From the NCBI GenBank assembly GCA_029762595.1, contig JARVGJ010000019.1:1-41703 (forward strand): 41,703 nt of DNA. The letters are read 5' to 3'. The DNA is from Methanolobus sp. (lineage in GTDB: Archaea; Halobacteriota; Methanosarcinia; Methanosarcinales; Methanosarcinaceae). Below, piece after piece: positions 26,391 through 34,893 of the stretch. How positions within the stretch are numbered: position 1 is the first letter of the stretch; every line of letters starts with the position of its first letter. The position numbers were made by a program, and so were the translations under genes. The notes beneath the pieces were generated by a model. It was not told where the DNA came from. It was given only the letters and a program-made list of their open reading frames with translations, and ran no database searches.

Positions 26391-27139
26391 TATTAGATGT
26401 AAATGGAGTGGAATTTAACTACCGCAGTAAAGAGGTCCTGAGTAACATCAAATTCCATCTGAAGAAGAACGAGATACTTGCCATACTGGGACCAAACGGA
26501 GTGGGTAAGACCACCCTGCTCAAATGCATGAACTCTATACTCAAGCCAAAGAGTGGGACTATAATGATAGAAGAGCAGGATGTGCTTAAGCTTGAGCAGA
26601 TCGAGATAGCACGCCGCCTGGGGTATGTGCCACAGCGCTGCGAGCCTGCAAGGCTGACGGCATTTGATGCCATCCTCCTGGGCAGGATGCCGCATATAAA
26701 ATGGAACATAAGTGCAGAAGATGTGATGCTTGTGGAGGATGTTATCAAGAGATTAAAGCTTGAGGATCTTGCACTTAGATATATAGACGAGCTTAGCGGC
26801 GGAGAGCTACAGAAGGTAGGGATTGCAAGGGCCCTTGCACAAAACCCAAAGCTCCTGCTGCTGGATGAACCAACAAGCAGCCTTGATCTGCGGAATCAGC
26901 TCGATATACTTGATATAGTCAGGGATGTTGTTAAAAATGAGGATGTTTCTGCCATTATGACCATGCATGACCTGAACCTTGCCTTCAGATACGCTGATAA
27001 GTTCCTTTTCCTGAAAAATGGTACCATATTTGCAGCAGGGAGTATAGCAGATATATCCCCGCAGATAATAGAAGAAGTATATGGAGTACCTGTCACCATA
27101 CAGAACTACCATAATGTAGCTGTAGTGATACCAGTATGA
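26387..27139 (+). CDS. FecE/BtuD-type ABC transporter ATPase
   Basis: This 250-aa ATPase drives the metal-chelate importer. It has Walker A GPNGVGKTT, signature LSGGELQKVGIARAL, Walker B LLLLDEPTSSLDL and the H-loop in TMHDLN. ATG 26387 (MILDVNGVEFNY) is chosen because it gives the family's normal N-terminus and overlaps the permease stop (ATGA); the longer upstream frame lies inside the permease gene. A methyltransferase gene follows after 51 bases. Confidence 0.95.
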   Translation: MILDVNGVEFNYRSKEVLSNIKFHLKKNEILAILGPNGVGKTTLLKCMNSILKPKSGTIMIEEQDVLKLEQIEIARRLGYVPQRCEPARLTAFDAILLGRMPHIKWNISAEDVMLVEDVIKRLKLEDLALRYIDELSGGELQKVGIARALAQNPKLLLLDEPTSSLDLRNQLDILDIVRDVVKNEDVSAIMTMHDLNLAFRYADKFLFLKNGTIFAAGSIADISPQIIEEVYGVPVTIQNYHNVAVVIPV

Positions 27140-27190
27140 CAGAGCCATGAAGGGAAAGTATCGAACAGCAAAGAATAACATGGGTAAAAA

Positions 27191-28072
27191 ATGGCTAAAA
27201 GCGTGGACAAAAGGATGAATGATGTATATAATATAGACTGGAACGCTGTCTGGACCGAACAGATGCAAAGAAGCCAGAGGAGCAAGAACAGGAAGGAATG
27301 CTCCTCTATATGGGAAGACAGGGAGAGTGCAAAAAGATTCTGGGACATGTCACAGAGAGATGGGCAGAAAAGGGCAAAAGAGACCATCAAAGACCTTCAT
27401 ATAACGCCCGGCTCCAGGGTCCTTGATATTGGGGCAGGACCCGGAACACTGGCAATTCCCATCTCACAAAAGGTTGCACATGTGACGGCCGTTGAACCTT
27501 CAAAGGGTATGCTGGAGGTCCTTGATGAGAAGATCTTGGAGTACAAAAGGGATAATATATCTGTTGTCAGGAAAAGATGGGAGGTCATAGACATTGAGGA
27601 CCTTGAAGGACCCTATGATGTGGTCATAGCATCTTTCTCACTGGGAATGCCTGATATCCGCAGGGCCATTGAGGACATGCAGGCAGTATGTTCAGGCCAC
27701 ATATACCTCTACTGGTTTGCCGGTAACACTTCATGGGATGAGCATTCCACCAGCATCTGGCCCACACTGCATGGAAGTGAATACCATCCATCACCTAAAT
27801 CTGACATACTGTTCAATGTGCTCTACCAGATAGGAATATATCCTCATATGGAGCCATTTATTATTGGAAGGAATGAGACCTATTCAACACTGGATGATGC
27901 AGTGAATGAACAGGAAAGCCATTTTGCCATTGAGACGGAACAGCAAAGGGAAATACTCAGGCAATACCTCAAGGAAAAAATGCATTTTGAGAATGGCAAC
28001 TATATCTATGATGCACGCTCCACAAGGGTACGGATATGGTGGTCTGTGAATGGTCCTGAGAAACTGGTATGA
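27191..28072 (+). CDS. Class I SAM-dependent methyltransferase
   Basis: The 293-aa protein has the Rossmann methyltransferase motif I VLDIGAGPGTLAIPI at about residue 77, the acidic loop VTAVEPSKGMLEVL, and motif IV-like YDVVIASFSLGM. An N-terminal helical stretch of about 60 residues precedes the fold and a 110-residue C-terminal part may recognise substrate (HIYLYWFAGNTSWDEH). It lies 51 bases after the transporter ATPase and is likely in the same operon. It may modify the chelator or a released metal cofactor (inference). Confidence 0.85.
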   Translation: MAKSVDKRMNDVYNIDWNAVWTEQMQRSQRSKNRKECSSIWEDRESAKRFWDMSQRDGQKRAKETIKDLHITPGSRVLDIGAGPGTLAIPISQKVAHVTAVEPSKGMLEVLDEKILEYKRDNISVVRKRWEVIDIEDLEGPYDVVIASFSLGMPDIRRAIEDMQAVCSGHIYLYWFAGNTSWDEHSTSIWPTLHGSEYHPSPKSDILFNVLYQIGIYPHMEPFIIGRNETYSTLDDAVNEQESHFAIETEQQREILRQYLKEKMHFENGNYIYDARSTRVRIWWSVNGPEKLV

Positions 28073-28088
28073 TAGCAGATGTGCAGGT

Positions 28089-28598
28089 TCAGGACATTGC
28101 ATCATGGAGCTGTACAACTATACTGTTAAGCACATCCTCCACCCTGTCCTTTTCATCGACCTGGATGATAATATCAGCATAGTTCCTGTATATTCCTGAT
28201 CTCTCCTGATATAGCTCATTGAGGTCTTTATCCTTAAGGCCAACTACCCCCCGTGTGTCTATGTTAGAAAGCCTGCGTGATATGAGCTGAAAAGGAACAT
28301 CAAGAAAAACGATAGTGGATATTTCCCTTAGGAAGTCCATTGCCTTTTTTGAGTATACAACGCTGCCACCTGTTGATATGATACAGTCCTGCCCGGGCAC
28401 TATCCTGAGGATGCACTGCTCTTCTATATCCATGAGTGCCAGATCACCATGCTGATCAACTATATCCTGAAGAGGGGCGCTACTTGCATCCACTATAAGG
28501 TCATCTGTGTCGATGAAGGGTTTTCCAAGTCGCTTTGCAAGCGCTTTGCCAACAGAGCTTTTCCCGGCACCCGGCATGCCTATCAATGTTATTGTCAT
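28089..28598 (-). CDS. Shikimate-kinase-like P-loop kinase, divergent
   Basis: The 169-aa protein has the AroK fold pattern: P-loop GMPGAGKSSVGKAL, FIDTDD (the aspartate that binds substrate), STGGSVV, lid-like NIDTRGVVG and QERSGIYRNYAD. Yet the shikimate-contact FR motif is replaced by LMDIEE, the GGG motif reads GGS, and the lid RPLL reads RGVV. Archaea usually make shikimate phosphate with a GHMP kinase, so another substrate is likely. ATG 28598 follows AAGGAGATCC closely and is preferred over 28616. It is the third gene of an operon after ACT and UPF0210 (30-base gap). Confidence 0.85.
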   Translation of the reverse strand: MTITLIGMPGAGKSSVGKALAKRLGKPFIDTDDLIVDASSAPLQDIVDQHGDLALMDIEEQCILRIVPGQDCIISTGGSVVYSKKAMDFLREISTIVFLDVPFQLISRRLSNIDTRGVVGLKDKDLNELYQERSGIYRNYADIIIQVDEKDRVEDVLNSIVVQLHDAMS

Positions 28599-28628
28599 GG
28601 GGATCTCCTTCTCCATTGCAGCATGCCC

Positions 28629-29990
28629 TTAGTTTGTGAGGGATTGTATGGGTGCAGGTATCCTGCCACCCCGGGAGATGAACGTTTCCGAACTGAATTT
28701 GTGCACCGGCATCACCGGAGCGGTTCCAAGCAGCCCTCCGAATTCCACCATATCCCCTACTTTTGTGCCAGGTGCAGGTATCAATCTTACTGCAGTGGTC
28801 TTCTTATTGATCATGCCTATGGCCATCTCATCGGCGATTATGGCTGATATGGTTGATGCAGGTGTGTCACCAGGGACTGCTATCATGTCAAGGCCAACCG
28901 AACATACGCTGGTCATGGCCTCAAGCTTATCCAGTGACAGGGAGCCTCGCTGCACTGCGCGTATCATGCCCTGGTCCTCGCTTACAGGGATGAAGGCACC
29001 GCTAAGTCCGCCCACTGAGGATGAGGCCATTGCCCCGCCTTTCTTGACGGCGTCATTGAGAAGTGCAAGTGCGGCAGTGGTGCCGTGGGTGCCACAGCTT
29101 TCCAGGCCCATGGCCTCAAGGATGGCTGCCACACTGTCCCCTATGGCAGGGGTTGGAGCAAGGGATAGGTCAAGCACACCGAACTGTACGTGGAGCCTGC
29201 GGGCAACTTCCCTGCCTACCATCTCACCCATCCTTGTGATCTTAAACGAGGTCTTTTTAATGCATTCAGAGATGTCACCCAGGCTAGGGTCTTTGAGGGC
29301 ACGCACGGCGGAGTTGACCACACCCGGACCGCTGACACCGACATTTATAACACAGTCCGGCTCGCCGATGCCGTGAAATGCGCCTGCCATGAAGGGGTTG
29401 TCATCGGGAGCGTTTGCAAAGACCACAAGCTTGGCACAACCGATGCCTGAACTGTCCCGGGTCATCTCTGCGGTTTCCTTGATGATCTTGCCCATCAGGG
29501 AGACGGCATCCATGTTTATGCCTGCCCTGGTGGTTGCGACATTTACGGATGAGCAGACCTTTCTGGTACTGGCAAGTGCCCGGGGGATGGAGTTGATGAG
29601 ATTCAGGTCCCCGGGGGTCATGCCTTTTTGCACCAGGGCGCTGAAACCACCGATAAAGTCAACCCCTGCATCCTCTGCTGCCCTGTCAAGGGTCTGTGCT
29701 ACAGAGCTCAGATCTGTGGCCACGCAGCTTTCGGCAACAATGGAGATGGGAGTCACAGATATCCTTTTATTGATGATGGGAATGCCGTACAGATTCTGTA
29801 TTTCGTTGGTGGTTTTTACAAGGTCCTTTGCATAGTACATTATCCTGTTGTAGACGTTCTCATTGAAGGTATCCAGATCAGGATGACTGCAGCCGCGCAG
29901 GTTGATGCCCATGGTGACGGTCCTTATGTCAAAGTTCTCGTTGCTCACCATTTTGATCGTTTCAAGGATCTCTTCCGGGTGGATAAGCAT
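28629..29990 (-). CDS. UPF0210 (PFL-like, DUF711) protein
   Basis: The 453-aa protein matches the UPF0210 family, distantly related in fold to pyruvate formate-lyase-like barrels. Recognisable segments are [58 protein letters not shown] and [18 protein letters not shown]. The activity is unknown. It follows the ACT-domain gene after 9 bases and precedes the kinase gene; the ACT-UPF0210 pair is conserved across bacteria and archaea, implying the ACT protein senses a small ligand to control it. Length is usual for the family. Confidence 0.93.
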   Translation of the reverse strand: MLIHPEEILETIKMVSNENFDIRTVTMGINLRGCSHPDLDTFNENVYNRIMYYAKDLVKTTNEIQNLYGIPIINKRISVTPISIVAESCVATDLSSVAQTLDRAAEDAGVDFIGGFSALVQKGMTPGDLNLINSIPRALASTRKVCSSVNVATTRAGINMDAVSLMGKIIKETAEMTRDSSGIGCAKLVVFANAPDDNPFMAGAFHGIGEPDCVINVGVSGPGVVNSAVRALKDPSLGDISECIKKTSFKITRMGEMVGREVARRLHVQFGVLDLSLAPTPAIGDSVAAILEAMGLESCGTHGTTAALALLNDAVKKGGAMASSSVGGLSGAFIPVSEDQGMIRAVQRGSLSLDKLEAMTSVCSVGLDMIAVPGDTPASTISAIIADEMAIGMINKKTTAVRLIPAPGTKVGDMVEFGGLLGTAPVMPVHKFSSETFISRGGRIPAPIQSLTN

Positions 29991-29999
29991 GTATACACC

Positions 30000-30278
30000 T
30001 CATATCCTGTGCATGAATCGGAAAGCGTCTTCGTGCTGGACCTTGACCTCGACCCCAAGTTCCTGGCCTTTCATGGACATGGCCTGCTGGAAAGCTGCAA
30101 GATCGAAGTTCTCTTCTTTTATCTCAGCCAGCATTATCATGGTGAACAGTTCGTCCATGATGGTCTGGGTGATATCTACGATATTGACACTGTATTGTGC
30201 CATTATCTGGGTTATACCCGCAACTATACCAACTTTGTCTATACCGATAACAGTTATTATAAAACGACTGGATGACAT
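30000..30278 (-). CDS. ACT-domain regulator (UPF0237)
   Basis: The 92-aa protein is a small GcvR-like ACT protein: RFIITVIGIDKVGIVAGITQ, VNIVDITQTIMDELFTMIML and a second strand-helix unit. ACT domains bind amino acids or similar ligands. ATG 30278 follows GAAGGAAG and gives the usual N-terminus; the longer frame to 30317 is unlikely. It is the first gene of the ACT-UPF0210-kinase operon. Confidence 0.92.
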   Translation of the reverse strand: MSSSRFIITVIGIDKVGIVAGITQIMAQYSVNIVDITQTIMDELFTMIMLAEIKEENFDLAAFQQAMSMKGQELGVEVKVQHEDAFRFMHRI

Positions 30279-30831
30279 GGAGCTTCCTTCATTGAAACGT
30301 TTATGCAGGTCAGGCATAGGAACTAACTGATTTTTTGCATAGTGCTTATGGCACTGACCTCAGGTAACTTATGGACTTATGGTAGCTTAATGGATGAGAT
30401 GCTATTTTGACTTTGCCTATGATAAGCTGTAAGTGATAAGATCGAATGAAAATATCGAATCAAAAAATGAAATGAAAAATGTAAGTGTTTAGTATCTGCA
30501 TGCATGCCAATGGAAAAAGTATATGTGTCCTTGATAGAATCTTTAAGACCGGGATAATACAGGATCCCAGTCTGATGAATATGCCTGCACCACCAGTAGA
30601 TAATGTATGATGAAACAGGCAAATGAACATAATGATGTATGATAATACTAATATGTGCCTTTGTTAGAAAATATTGATATAATTATATAATAAAAATGGC
30701 GAAACTAATAAAGCACTCAAAGTCTATGGTGCTTAAGGCAACAAAGTTTATATAGAATTTTCATTATAATTATTATGATGATGGTTTGAACGGCTAAGTT
30801 CATCAGATGATTCAAACAATCAGGAGATACA
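30279..30831 (+). promoter_or_regulatory. Intergenic region with pilin-operon promoter
   Basis: No gene is seen from 30279 to about 30740. Box A TTTATATAG at 30747-30755 predicts a start near 30775 and a leader of about 55 nt. The leader can fold in two exclusive ways: GTTTGAA (30784-30790) with TTCAAAC (30811-30817), or TGAAC (30787-30791) with GTTCA (30798-30802). An SD (AGGAGAT) lies 4 nt before the ATG at 30832. Confidence 0.5.
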
Positions 30832-31038
30832 ATGGTAAAAATTGTACACGCACAAACCGTACTCACGGAAGATGAACTGGCGGCTTTGAAAAAGAAATGT
30901 AACGAGTCGTCAACAAAAGAAGCCCTGAGTATGGCCGTGCAACATTATCTCGAGTGTCAGTACACTGACATCGATGATCAAATGTGGACAAAGAAGCTTG
31001 AAAAAGTAGTCCAGAAAAAGAAACAGAATAAAGTATAG
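30832..31038 (+). CDS. Small helical protein before the pilin gene
   Basis: The 68-aa soluble protein starts IVHAQTVLTEDELAALKKKC, continues with a helix ending in VQHYLECQY, and finishes with a very basic tail (KKLEKVVQKKKQNKV). The helix pattern SSTKEALSMAVQHYLECQ resembles a ribbon-helix-helix or antitoxin-like helix pair, which would suit DNA binding, but no family is confirmed; similar small proteins occur in Methanosarcinales. It is 26 bases upstream of the pilin gene and shares its promoter, so it may regulate it. Confidence 0.7.
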   Translation: MVKIVHAQTVLTEDELAALKKKCNESSTKEALSMAVQHYLECQYTDIDDQMWTKKLEKVVQKKKQNKV

Positions 31039-31064
31039 TTTTTTGAACAAGAGAGGAACGAATT

Positions 31065-31562
31065 ATGAGCAAAGCAAACCAATTCTTAGATGAAGAGGAT
31101 GCAGTATCTCCGGTCATCGGCGTAATCCTGATGGTCGCTATCACTGTCATCCTCGCTGCAGTCATTGCAGCATTCGTATTCGGCATGGGACCACCTGAAC
31201 AGGCACCGCAGGCATCACTGAGGGCAGGTGCTGATACGTTTACCGATGGTACAGACACATTCTCCGTGGTTAAATTAGAACACCAGGGAGGAGATGAGAT
31301 TGTCCTAAAGTCTGCCAATACAAGAGTATTTGTTGACGGAACAGCAGCTGTAATTGTAGCTACTGAAACTAATTCAACATACAACGCTGGTAACTTAATG
31401 TATGTGTTCTGGGATGAAACTGATGATAAGTATTATGTTGACACATACAAAAACACAACAGGTGACCCAGAAAACATTGCATCAAGTGGTGACATCGTTA
31501 ACGTCAAAGTAATAGATGCTTCAAGCCAACAGATGATTTCCGACCTGAACGTCAGGTTCTAA
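31065..31562 (+). CDS. Archaeal type IV pilin
   Basis: The 165-aa protein has the archaeal pilin N-terminus (DUF1628 type): a short charged leader FLDEEDA followed by VSPVIGVILMVAITVILAAV, where a prepilin peptidase would cut before the hydrophobic helix. The rest is an acidic beta-rich outer domain (GADTFTDGTDTFSVVKLEHQ, NTRVFVDGTAAVIV). It should assemble into a surface filament or adhesion pilus. SD GAGAGG precedes the ATG. The gene ends in a clear hairpin terminator. No pilus ATPase or platform gene lies nearby. Confidence 0.92.
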   Translation: MSKANQFLDEEDAVSPVIGVILMVAITVILAAVIAAFVFGMGPPEQAPQASLRAGADTFTDGTDTFSVVKLEHQGGDEIVLKSANTRVFVDGTAAVIVATETNSTYNAGNLMYVFWDETDDKYYVDTYKNTTGDPENIASSGDIVNVKVIDASSQQMISDLNVRF

Positions 31563-31597
31563 TGACGCACCTTAGCGTCATTCTTTCTATTTTTTTG
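31561..31597 (+). terminator. Terminator of the pilin operon
   Basis: AATGACGC (31561-31568) pairs perfectly with GCGTCATT (31575-31582), followed by a T-rich run ending in seven T residues at 31591-31597. The stem begins within the stop codon. Confidence 0.75.
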
Positions 31598-32018
31598 CTC
31601 GCAAGGGTACAGTGCCGCGACTTAAGACTTATTTTGCGTATGGCATAGTATCAATGGACACTATGTTTTAGGATTGCCAGAGTTTATTTTCTTCTTAAAC
31701 CACCTCTATTTGAATCACGACAGGCTTAGTTGAACCGTGATGAATAATGGTTTGATTTGCGGGCTCTGCTGAAATCCTCATATTGATAACAAGTATAACC
31801 CTGAGATGTATGTCCAGCTTGTGTACATAGCTTGAATGTAAGCCCTTTTACCTGGTTCAATGTCTTTTGCACTTTCTTAGCCATATTTCCTTTTCAGAAC
31901 AGATAAGATGATTTCAACCAGTTTCCTTTTGTGGTACAATTCTGTCAAATACCTGCATTTTAACGCGCTACAAGCCGTTGAAACTATTCTTTTAAGAGTA
32001 AGGTGGAAATATGTAAAA
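31598..32018. other. Intergenic region carrying a transposase relic
   Basis: Between the pilin terminator and the PsiE-like gene the only recognisable content is the transposase relic at 31762-31967. The 160 bases before it show no gene. Confidence 0.4.
31762..31967 (-). pseudogene. Decayed IS5-type transposase, C-terminal end plus terminal repeat
   Basis: The minus strand reads RYLTELYHKRKLVEIILSVL then KRKYG, a typical transposase C-terminal block (YH.R.LVE...SV.KRK.G), then stops. In the next frame it continues KKVQKTLNQVKGLTFKLC and ends QYEDFSRA, where the coding end runs into the terminal repeat GGCTCTGCTGAAATCC at 31762-31777. That repeat differs from the MITE end (GGCTCTGTAGAAATCC) at two positions. 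At least one frameshift and loss of the N-terminal two thirds make it inactive. Confidence 0.65.
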
Positions 32019-32435
32019 TTAGTCGGGGGAATATTTGGTAGCTATAAGGCGTATAAAACCTAATGCAACTAGCAATACCGATATACTTATAATGAATTCG
32101 TATTCGATGTGATGGGTATAAACTCCAGCTGCGATCTCACGCAAGACGATTAAAATCGTAGCATCGGTAATATATGTAAGTCTTATTCTTTTATGTTCAC
32201 GATAATCAATAAATGTCTTGAAAAGGTCGATCAGAACAAATATTGTGAGGACGCTAACAACCACATCTATAAAACTTACATGAATAAAATTGCCACCAAG
32301 TAACTCATATATGATTATTGCTACGTTTATCAAAATATTCAGCAATCCCACAATTATTGCTATTAAAAGAATATACAGGACAGAGTAAGTGACAAAACGT
32401 ATTACTATGTCAAAAATGTCATCGTGTTCTACCAT
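32019..32435 (-). CDS. PsiE-family membrane protein
   Basis: The 138-aa protein has four hydrophobic helices and the family block LTYITDATILIVLREIAAGV near residue 85, matching phosphate-starvation-inducible PsiE-like proteins. The function is unknown. It stands alone and is divergent from the 91-aa gene over a 268-bp region containing a perfect hairpin AATAGGT-TTC-ACCTATT (32582-32598). Confidence 0.8.
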   Translation of the reverse strand: MVEHDDIFDIVIRFVTYSVLYILLIAIIVGLLNILINVAIIIYELLGGNFIHVSFIDVVVSVLTIFVLIDLFKTFIDYREHKRIRLTYITDATILIVLREIAAGVYTHHIEYEFIISISVLLVALGFIRLIATKYSPD

Positions 32436-32703
32436 ATTATATACTCTGCTAAACTAGACTCAGTTGTAATTAGCATTGCATAGCTATATATGTTCGCTTT
32501 TAAGCTAACATCTTGTGAATATTCCAGCGTATAAAAATAAAATCAAGGTTATGTAGAAAATCCATTGTTCTAATAAAATTCAATAGGTTTCACCTATTCT
32601 TTAAAAATAGAAACAATAGGCTAATCAGAGAAATTAAAGCCGCCTGCATAACCCGGGACTCAAAGACCAGCCATATCCTTGAAGGTGAGAATTAGACCGT
32701 GAA

Positions 32704-32979
32704 ATGAAGCTCTTACTGGCCCTACCGATTGAACACGAGGATTCTGAAAAGGTGTACGAACTTAAGATACCATACGGTTCATACATTGAGTTCTCAAAGT
32801 ACGTGAAGACACTAAAAGCTGCAGCAGCAGATGTAGCCAATGTGATGACCAAGATCAACCGCATTGAGAACCCAGACGGACCTAGAGCTATGTACACCTT
32901 CAAGAGAGGGGATGACTATGAGGGTTCAGTGGATGGTGATGAGGAAGCTGAAACAATCACCTGGTTCTCTATCCTATGA
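32704..32979 (+). CDS. Unknown 91-aa protein
   Basis: The protein has a short strand-rich start (KLLLALPIEHEDSEKVYELK), a helix (SYIEFSKYVKTLKAAAADVA) and a strongly acidic tail (GDDYEGSVDGDEEAETITWF). No family is recognised. Its composition and lack of stop codons favour it over the antisense frame at 32634-32903. The SD is weak: GGTGAG lies about 16 nt upstream. Its end overlaps the convergent membrane protein gene by 6 bases. Confidence 0.5.
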   Translation: MKLLLALPIEHEDSEKVYELKIPYGSYIEFSKYVKTLKAAAADVANVMTKINRIENPDGPRAMYTFKRGDDYEGSVDGDEEAETITWFSIL

Positions 32980-33912
32980 GTTCCTTCTGTCGTATTTGCA
33001 GAACACCCATGAAAATAGCAGCATCTGTGCGGTGATCTCGGGAACTCCTATCCTCAGTTCATGCAATAATTCTCCAAGTCCTTCTCCTGTAATTATTGAC
33101 CCTAATAACTCTGGTGTAAAGAACACTGACCCTATACCAGTGATGAACCATAACAATCCAAATAATAGCAGCCAACCATGCTGTTGTTCTCTAAGGGTTA
33201 TGTAGAAAGGATAGATCAGCAGTGCAAGGATAATACCACGCACAATCTGCCCGAAGAACACTACCGCAACCATGAAGAAACTTTCCAGGGGACGATATAG
33301 TTCAAATACTTCCATGGTAGCTAAGGCTTCCTCATACCCTTGTAATTGATAGAAGGCCATCCCGATGATCCAGTAAGTAATAATATGGATAAGAGTGAAA
33401 CGCTTTATATAACCCCGTTTCAGTGCGTCTTTTAGTTGTAAGCCCTGTATATGTACACTTTCTCTGATGTTGCCGCTTCTCTCCCAATGAAGGAAAATTA
33501 TACAAAACATCAGTGACTGAATTGCGACTACAATAAGTACGGTGAGATGTTCGATGAAACTGGCCTGTGTATAGATCATCCCTTCTATAGATCCTGGCAT
33601 CGGCTCCACTGAAGCCAGTAGTCCAAGCCCCCACAAAGTTGCAAAGAGAACAACCAGGCCATGTTTACCTTTAACAATGGTTTCGTAAAAAGGATATATT
33701 ATTATGGCTATCAGTATCCCCCGAATAAATTGGGATAATATCACCAAGGGAGCAGGGTATCTATAAGGTTCGAAAAATTCAAGGGCTATCTTCCAGGCTT
33801 CAGGGAATATGTTTAGGATGCTTAAAAAAAGGTAGGCAAATAAACTGTAAATAATCACGTGAAGCAATGAGAAACGTCCGATGTAGCTCAATAGTTTCGG
33901 TATGCCAGGCAT
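32974..33912 (-). CDS. Membrane protein made of two repeated halves
   Basis: The 312-aa protein has about eight helices. Residues 13-142 and 171-300 are similar: RFSLLHVIIYS matches RFTLIHIITYW, and IRGILIAIIIYPFY (63-76) matches VRGIILALLIYPFY (224-237), each followed by a KHG/QHG-containing loop, a Trp-Gly-like helix and a Pro-rich outer loop. It arose by internal duplication and may work as a pseudo-dimer. The family and substrate are not recognised. MITE copy C lies just upstream, so its promoter region may include the element. Confidence 0.8.
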   Translation of the reverse strand: MPGIPKLLSYIGRFSLLHVIIYSLFAYLFLSILNIFPEAWKIALEFFEPYRYPAPLVILSQFIRGILIAIIIYPFYETIVKGKHGLVVLFATLWGLGLLASVEPMPGSIEGMIYTQASFIEHLTVLIVVAIQSLMFCIIFLHWERSGNIRESVHIQGLQLKDALKRGYIKRFTLIHIITYWIIGMAFYQLQGYEEALATMEVFELYRPLESFFMVAVVFFGQIVRGIILALLIYPFYITLREQQHGWLLLFGLLWFITGIGSVFFTPELLGSIITGEGLGELLHELRIGVPEITAQMLLFSWVFCKYDRRNS

Positions 33913-33951
33913 AACATTAGTTCGGGACCAATTATATTTATATTTTATTTT

Positions 33952-34112
33952 GGCTCTGTAGAAATCCCTTCTTTATTAATAAACCACATATGAAAAATAT
34001 CTGCGTTCATCAGCGTGACCTGCTAAACGAATGTTTAGCAGGCACTCAACTCTGTAAGAGGTGAGTGTATCTGCGGTTCACAAATCATTGAGAATAGGTT
34101 TTCTGCAGAACC
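33952..34112. mobile_element. MITE copy C
   Basis: A 161-bp element starts GGCTCTGTAGAAATCC and ends GGTTTTCTGCAGAACC. The core is CCTGCTAAAC...GTTTAGCAGG then CACTCAAC...GGTGAGTG, the reverse of copy B, with ends to match. The flanks TTTATTTT and TTTGTTTT may be a worn 8-bp target duplication. Confidence 0.8.
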
Positions 34113-34129
34113 TTTGTTTTAGAAGGAGG

Positions 34130-34161
34130 TTGACCATAAAGTAAGGCTGTTTGTAATCAAG
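34130..34161. repeat. 32-bp repeat, copy 1
   Basis: TTGACCATAAAGTAAGG followed by a similar GTTTGTAATCAAG recurs as TTGACTTTAAAGTAAGG and GTTTATGATCAAG at 35153-35185. Each lies beside a MITE copy but is not part of the MITE seen in A, B or E. Confidence 0.5.
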
Positions 34162-34244
34162 TGCTCTTTTAAGAACTGTATCAGATTGTTGATCATACAA
34201 AATTGTATAAAAAAGTGGATTTGATATTAACATAAATGTTAACA

Positions 34245-34439
34245 TCATCCATCATAAAGAAAAATGTCTTCAATTGAGCATTCGAAGAATCGTGCCATTT
34301 TAAACGCCAATGCTATACTTGGATCATATTTTCCACGTTCTATAGCATTGATGGTTTGTCTTGTCACCTCCATCTCATTGGCCAGATGTTCCTGAGTAAT
34401 ATCTTTCTTTGCTCTCCAGACTTTTAGATTATTTTTCAT
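34245..34439 (-). CDS. XRE-family HTH regulator
   Basis: The 64-aa protein is a single helix-turn-helix domain: KVWRAKKDITQEHLANEMEV, then TRQTINAIERGKYDPSIALA and FKMARFFECSIEDIF. It matches the short XRE regulators that pair with small DUF2178/DUF3796-like membrane proteins. The gene follows such a partner after 18 bases. It probably binds the palindrome in front of the operon and represses its own synthesis. Confidence 0.93.
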   Translation of the reverse strand: MKNNLKVWRAKKDITQEHLANEMEVTRQTINAIERGKYDPSIALAFKMARFFECSIEDIFLYDG

Positions 34440-34457
34440 TCATCATCCGTCCCAGAA

Positions 34458-34850
34458 TTAAATTTGCCTATTGTACCAATAGTAAAATCCCACATATGTC
34501 AAACCTGTTATTGCAAACAGTAGAGACACAACAGGATATGCCTGAATATCGAATGCCGTAACTCCAAGAAAGGCCACAAAGATACCCTGGAGGATTATAA
34601 GTATCGTCAAAGTTTTATGACTGGCCTTCTCAGCAATATGAAATATTCTTTCATCTTCCACTATGGTTCCTTTACTCTTAAGTCGGATGCTACGCAGACT
34701 TATCAAGATCAGTACAATACCTGCACCTACGAATGCTCCACCAGTTCCACTTGTATTTATAATCCATTCTGGTTCAATAATATGAATTCCGATTCCGATT
34801 AAGGTTATAAAAAACCCTATAACTAACATTCCTATATCTTTGGTTTGCAT
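34458..34850 (-). CDS. DUF2178-like membrane protein
   Basis: The 130-aa protein has four helices in two pairs, separated by a charged cytoplasmic segment with the family-like VEDERIFHIAEKASHKT. Such proteins are encoded with XRE regulators in many archaea and bacteria; the role, perhaps sensing or control of the regulator at the membrane, is not known. It is the first gene of the pair. Confidence 0.8.
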   Translation of the reverse strand: MQTKDIGMLVIGFFITLIGIGIHIIEPEWIINTSGTGGAFVGAGIVLILISLRSIRLKSKGTIVEDERIFHIAEKASHKTLTILIILQGIFVAFLGVTAFDIQAYPVVSLLFAITGLTYVGFYYWYNRQI

Positions 34851-34873
34851 TTAAATCACTATGTAAAGTATAC

Positions 34874-34893
34874 TATACATAATGTATATATAA
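34874..34893 (-). promoter_or_regulatory. Operator palindrome over XRE operon promoter
   Basis: The perfect palindrome TATACAT-A-ATGTATA (34874-34888) overlaps the box A of the minus-strand promoter (TTATATATA, 34893-34885), which lies about 40 bases before the membrane-protein ATG. This suits repression by the XRE protein encoded in the operon. Confidence 0.55.

Larger units (their letters stand above)
33913..34244. other. Intergenic region with MITE copy C
   Basis: It holds MITE copy C and, just after it, a 32-bp sequence (34130-34161) that is repeated at 35153-35185 next to MITE copy D. No gene is seen. Confidence 0.5.

Noticed and set aside
32547-32563. Sequence GGTTATGTAGAAAATCC resembling a MITE end
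   Set aside because: No hairpin core or second end follows, and it is in the wrong orientation to be the other end of the transposase relic.
32634-32903. 89-codon minus-strand frame
   Set aside because: It is antisense to the more protein-like 91-aa frame and is Ser-rich, as expected of a shadow frame.
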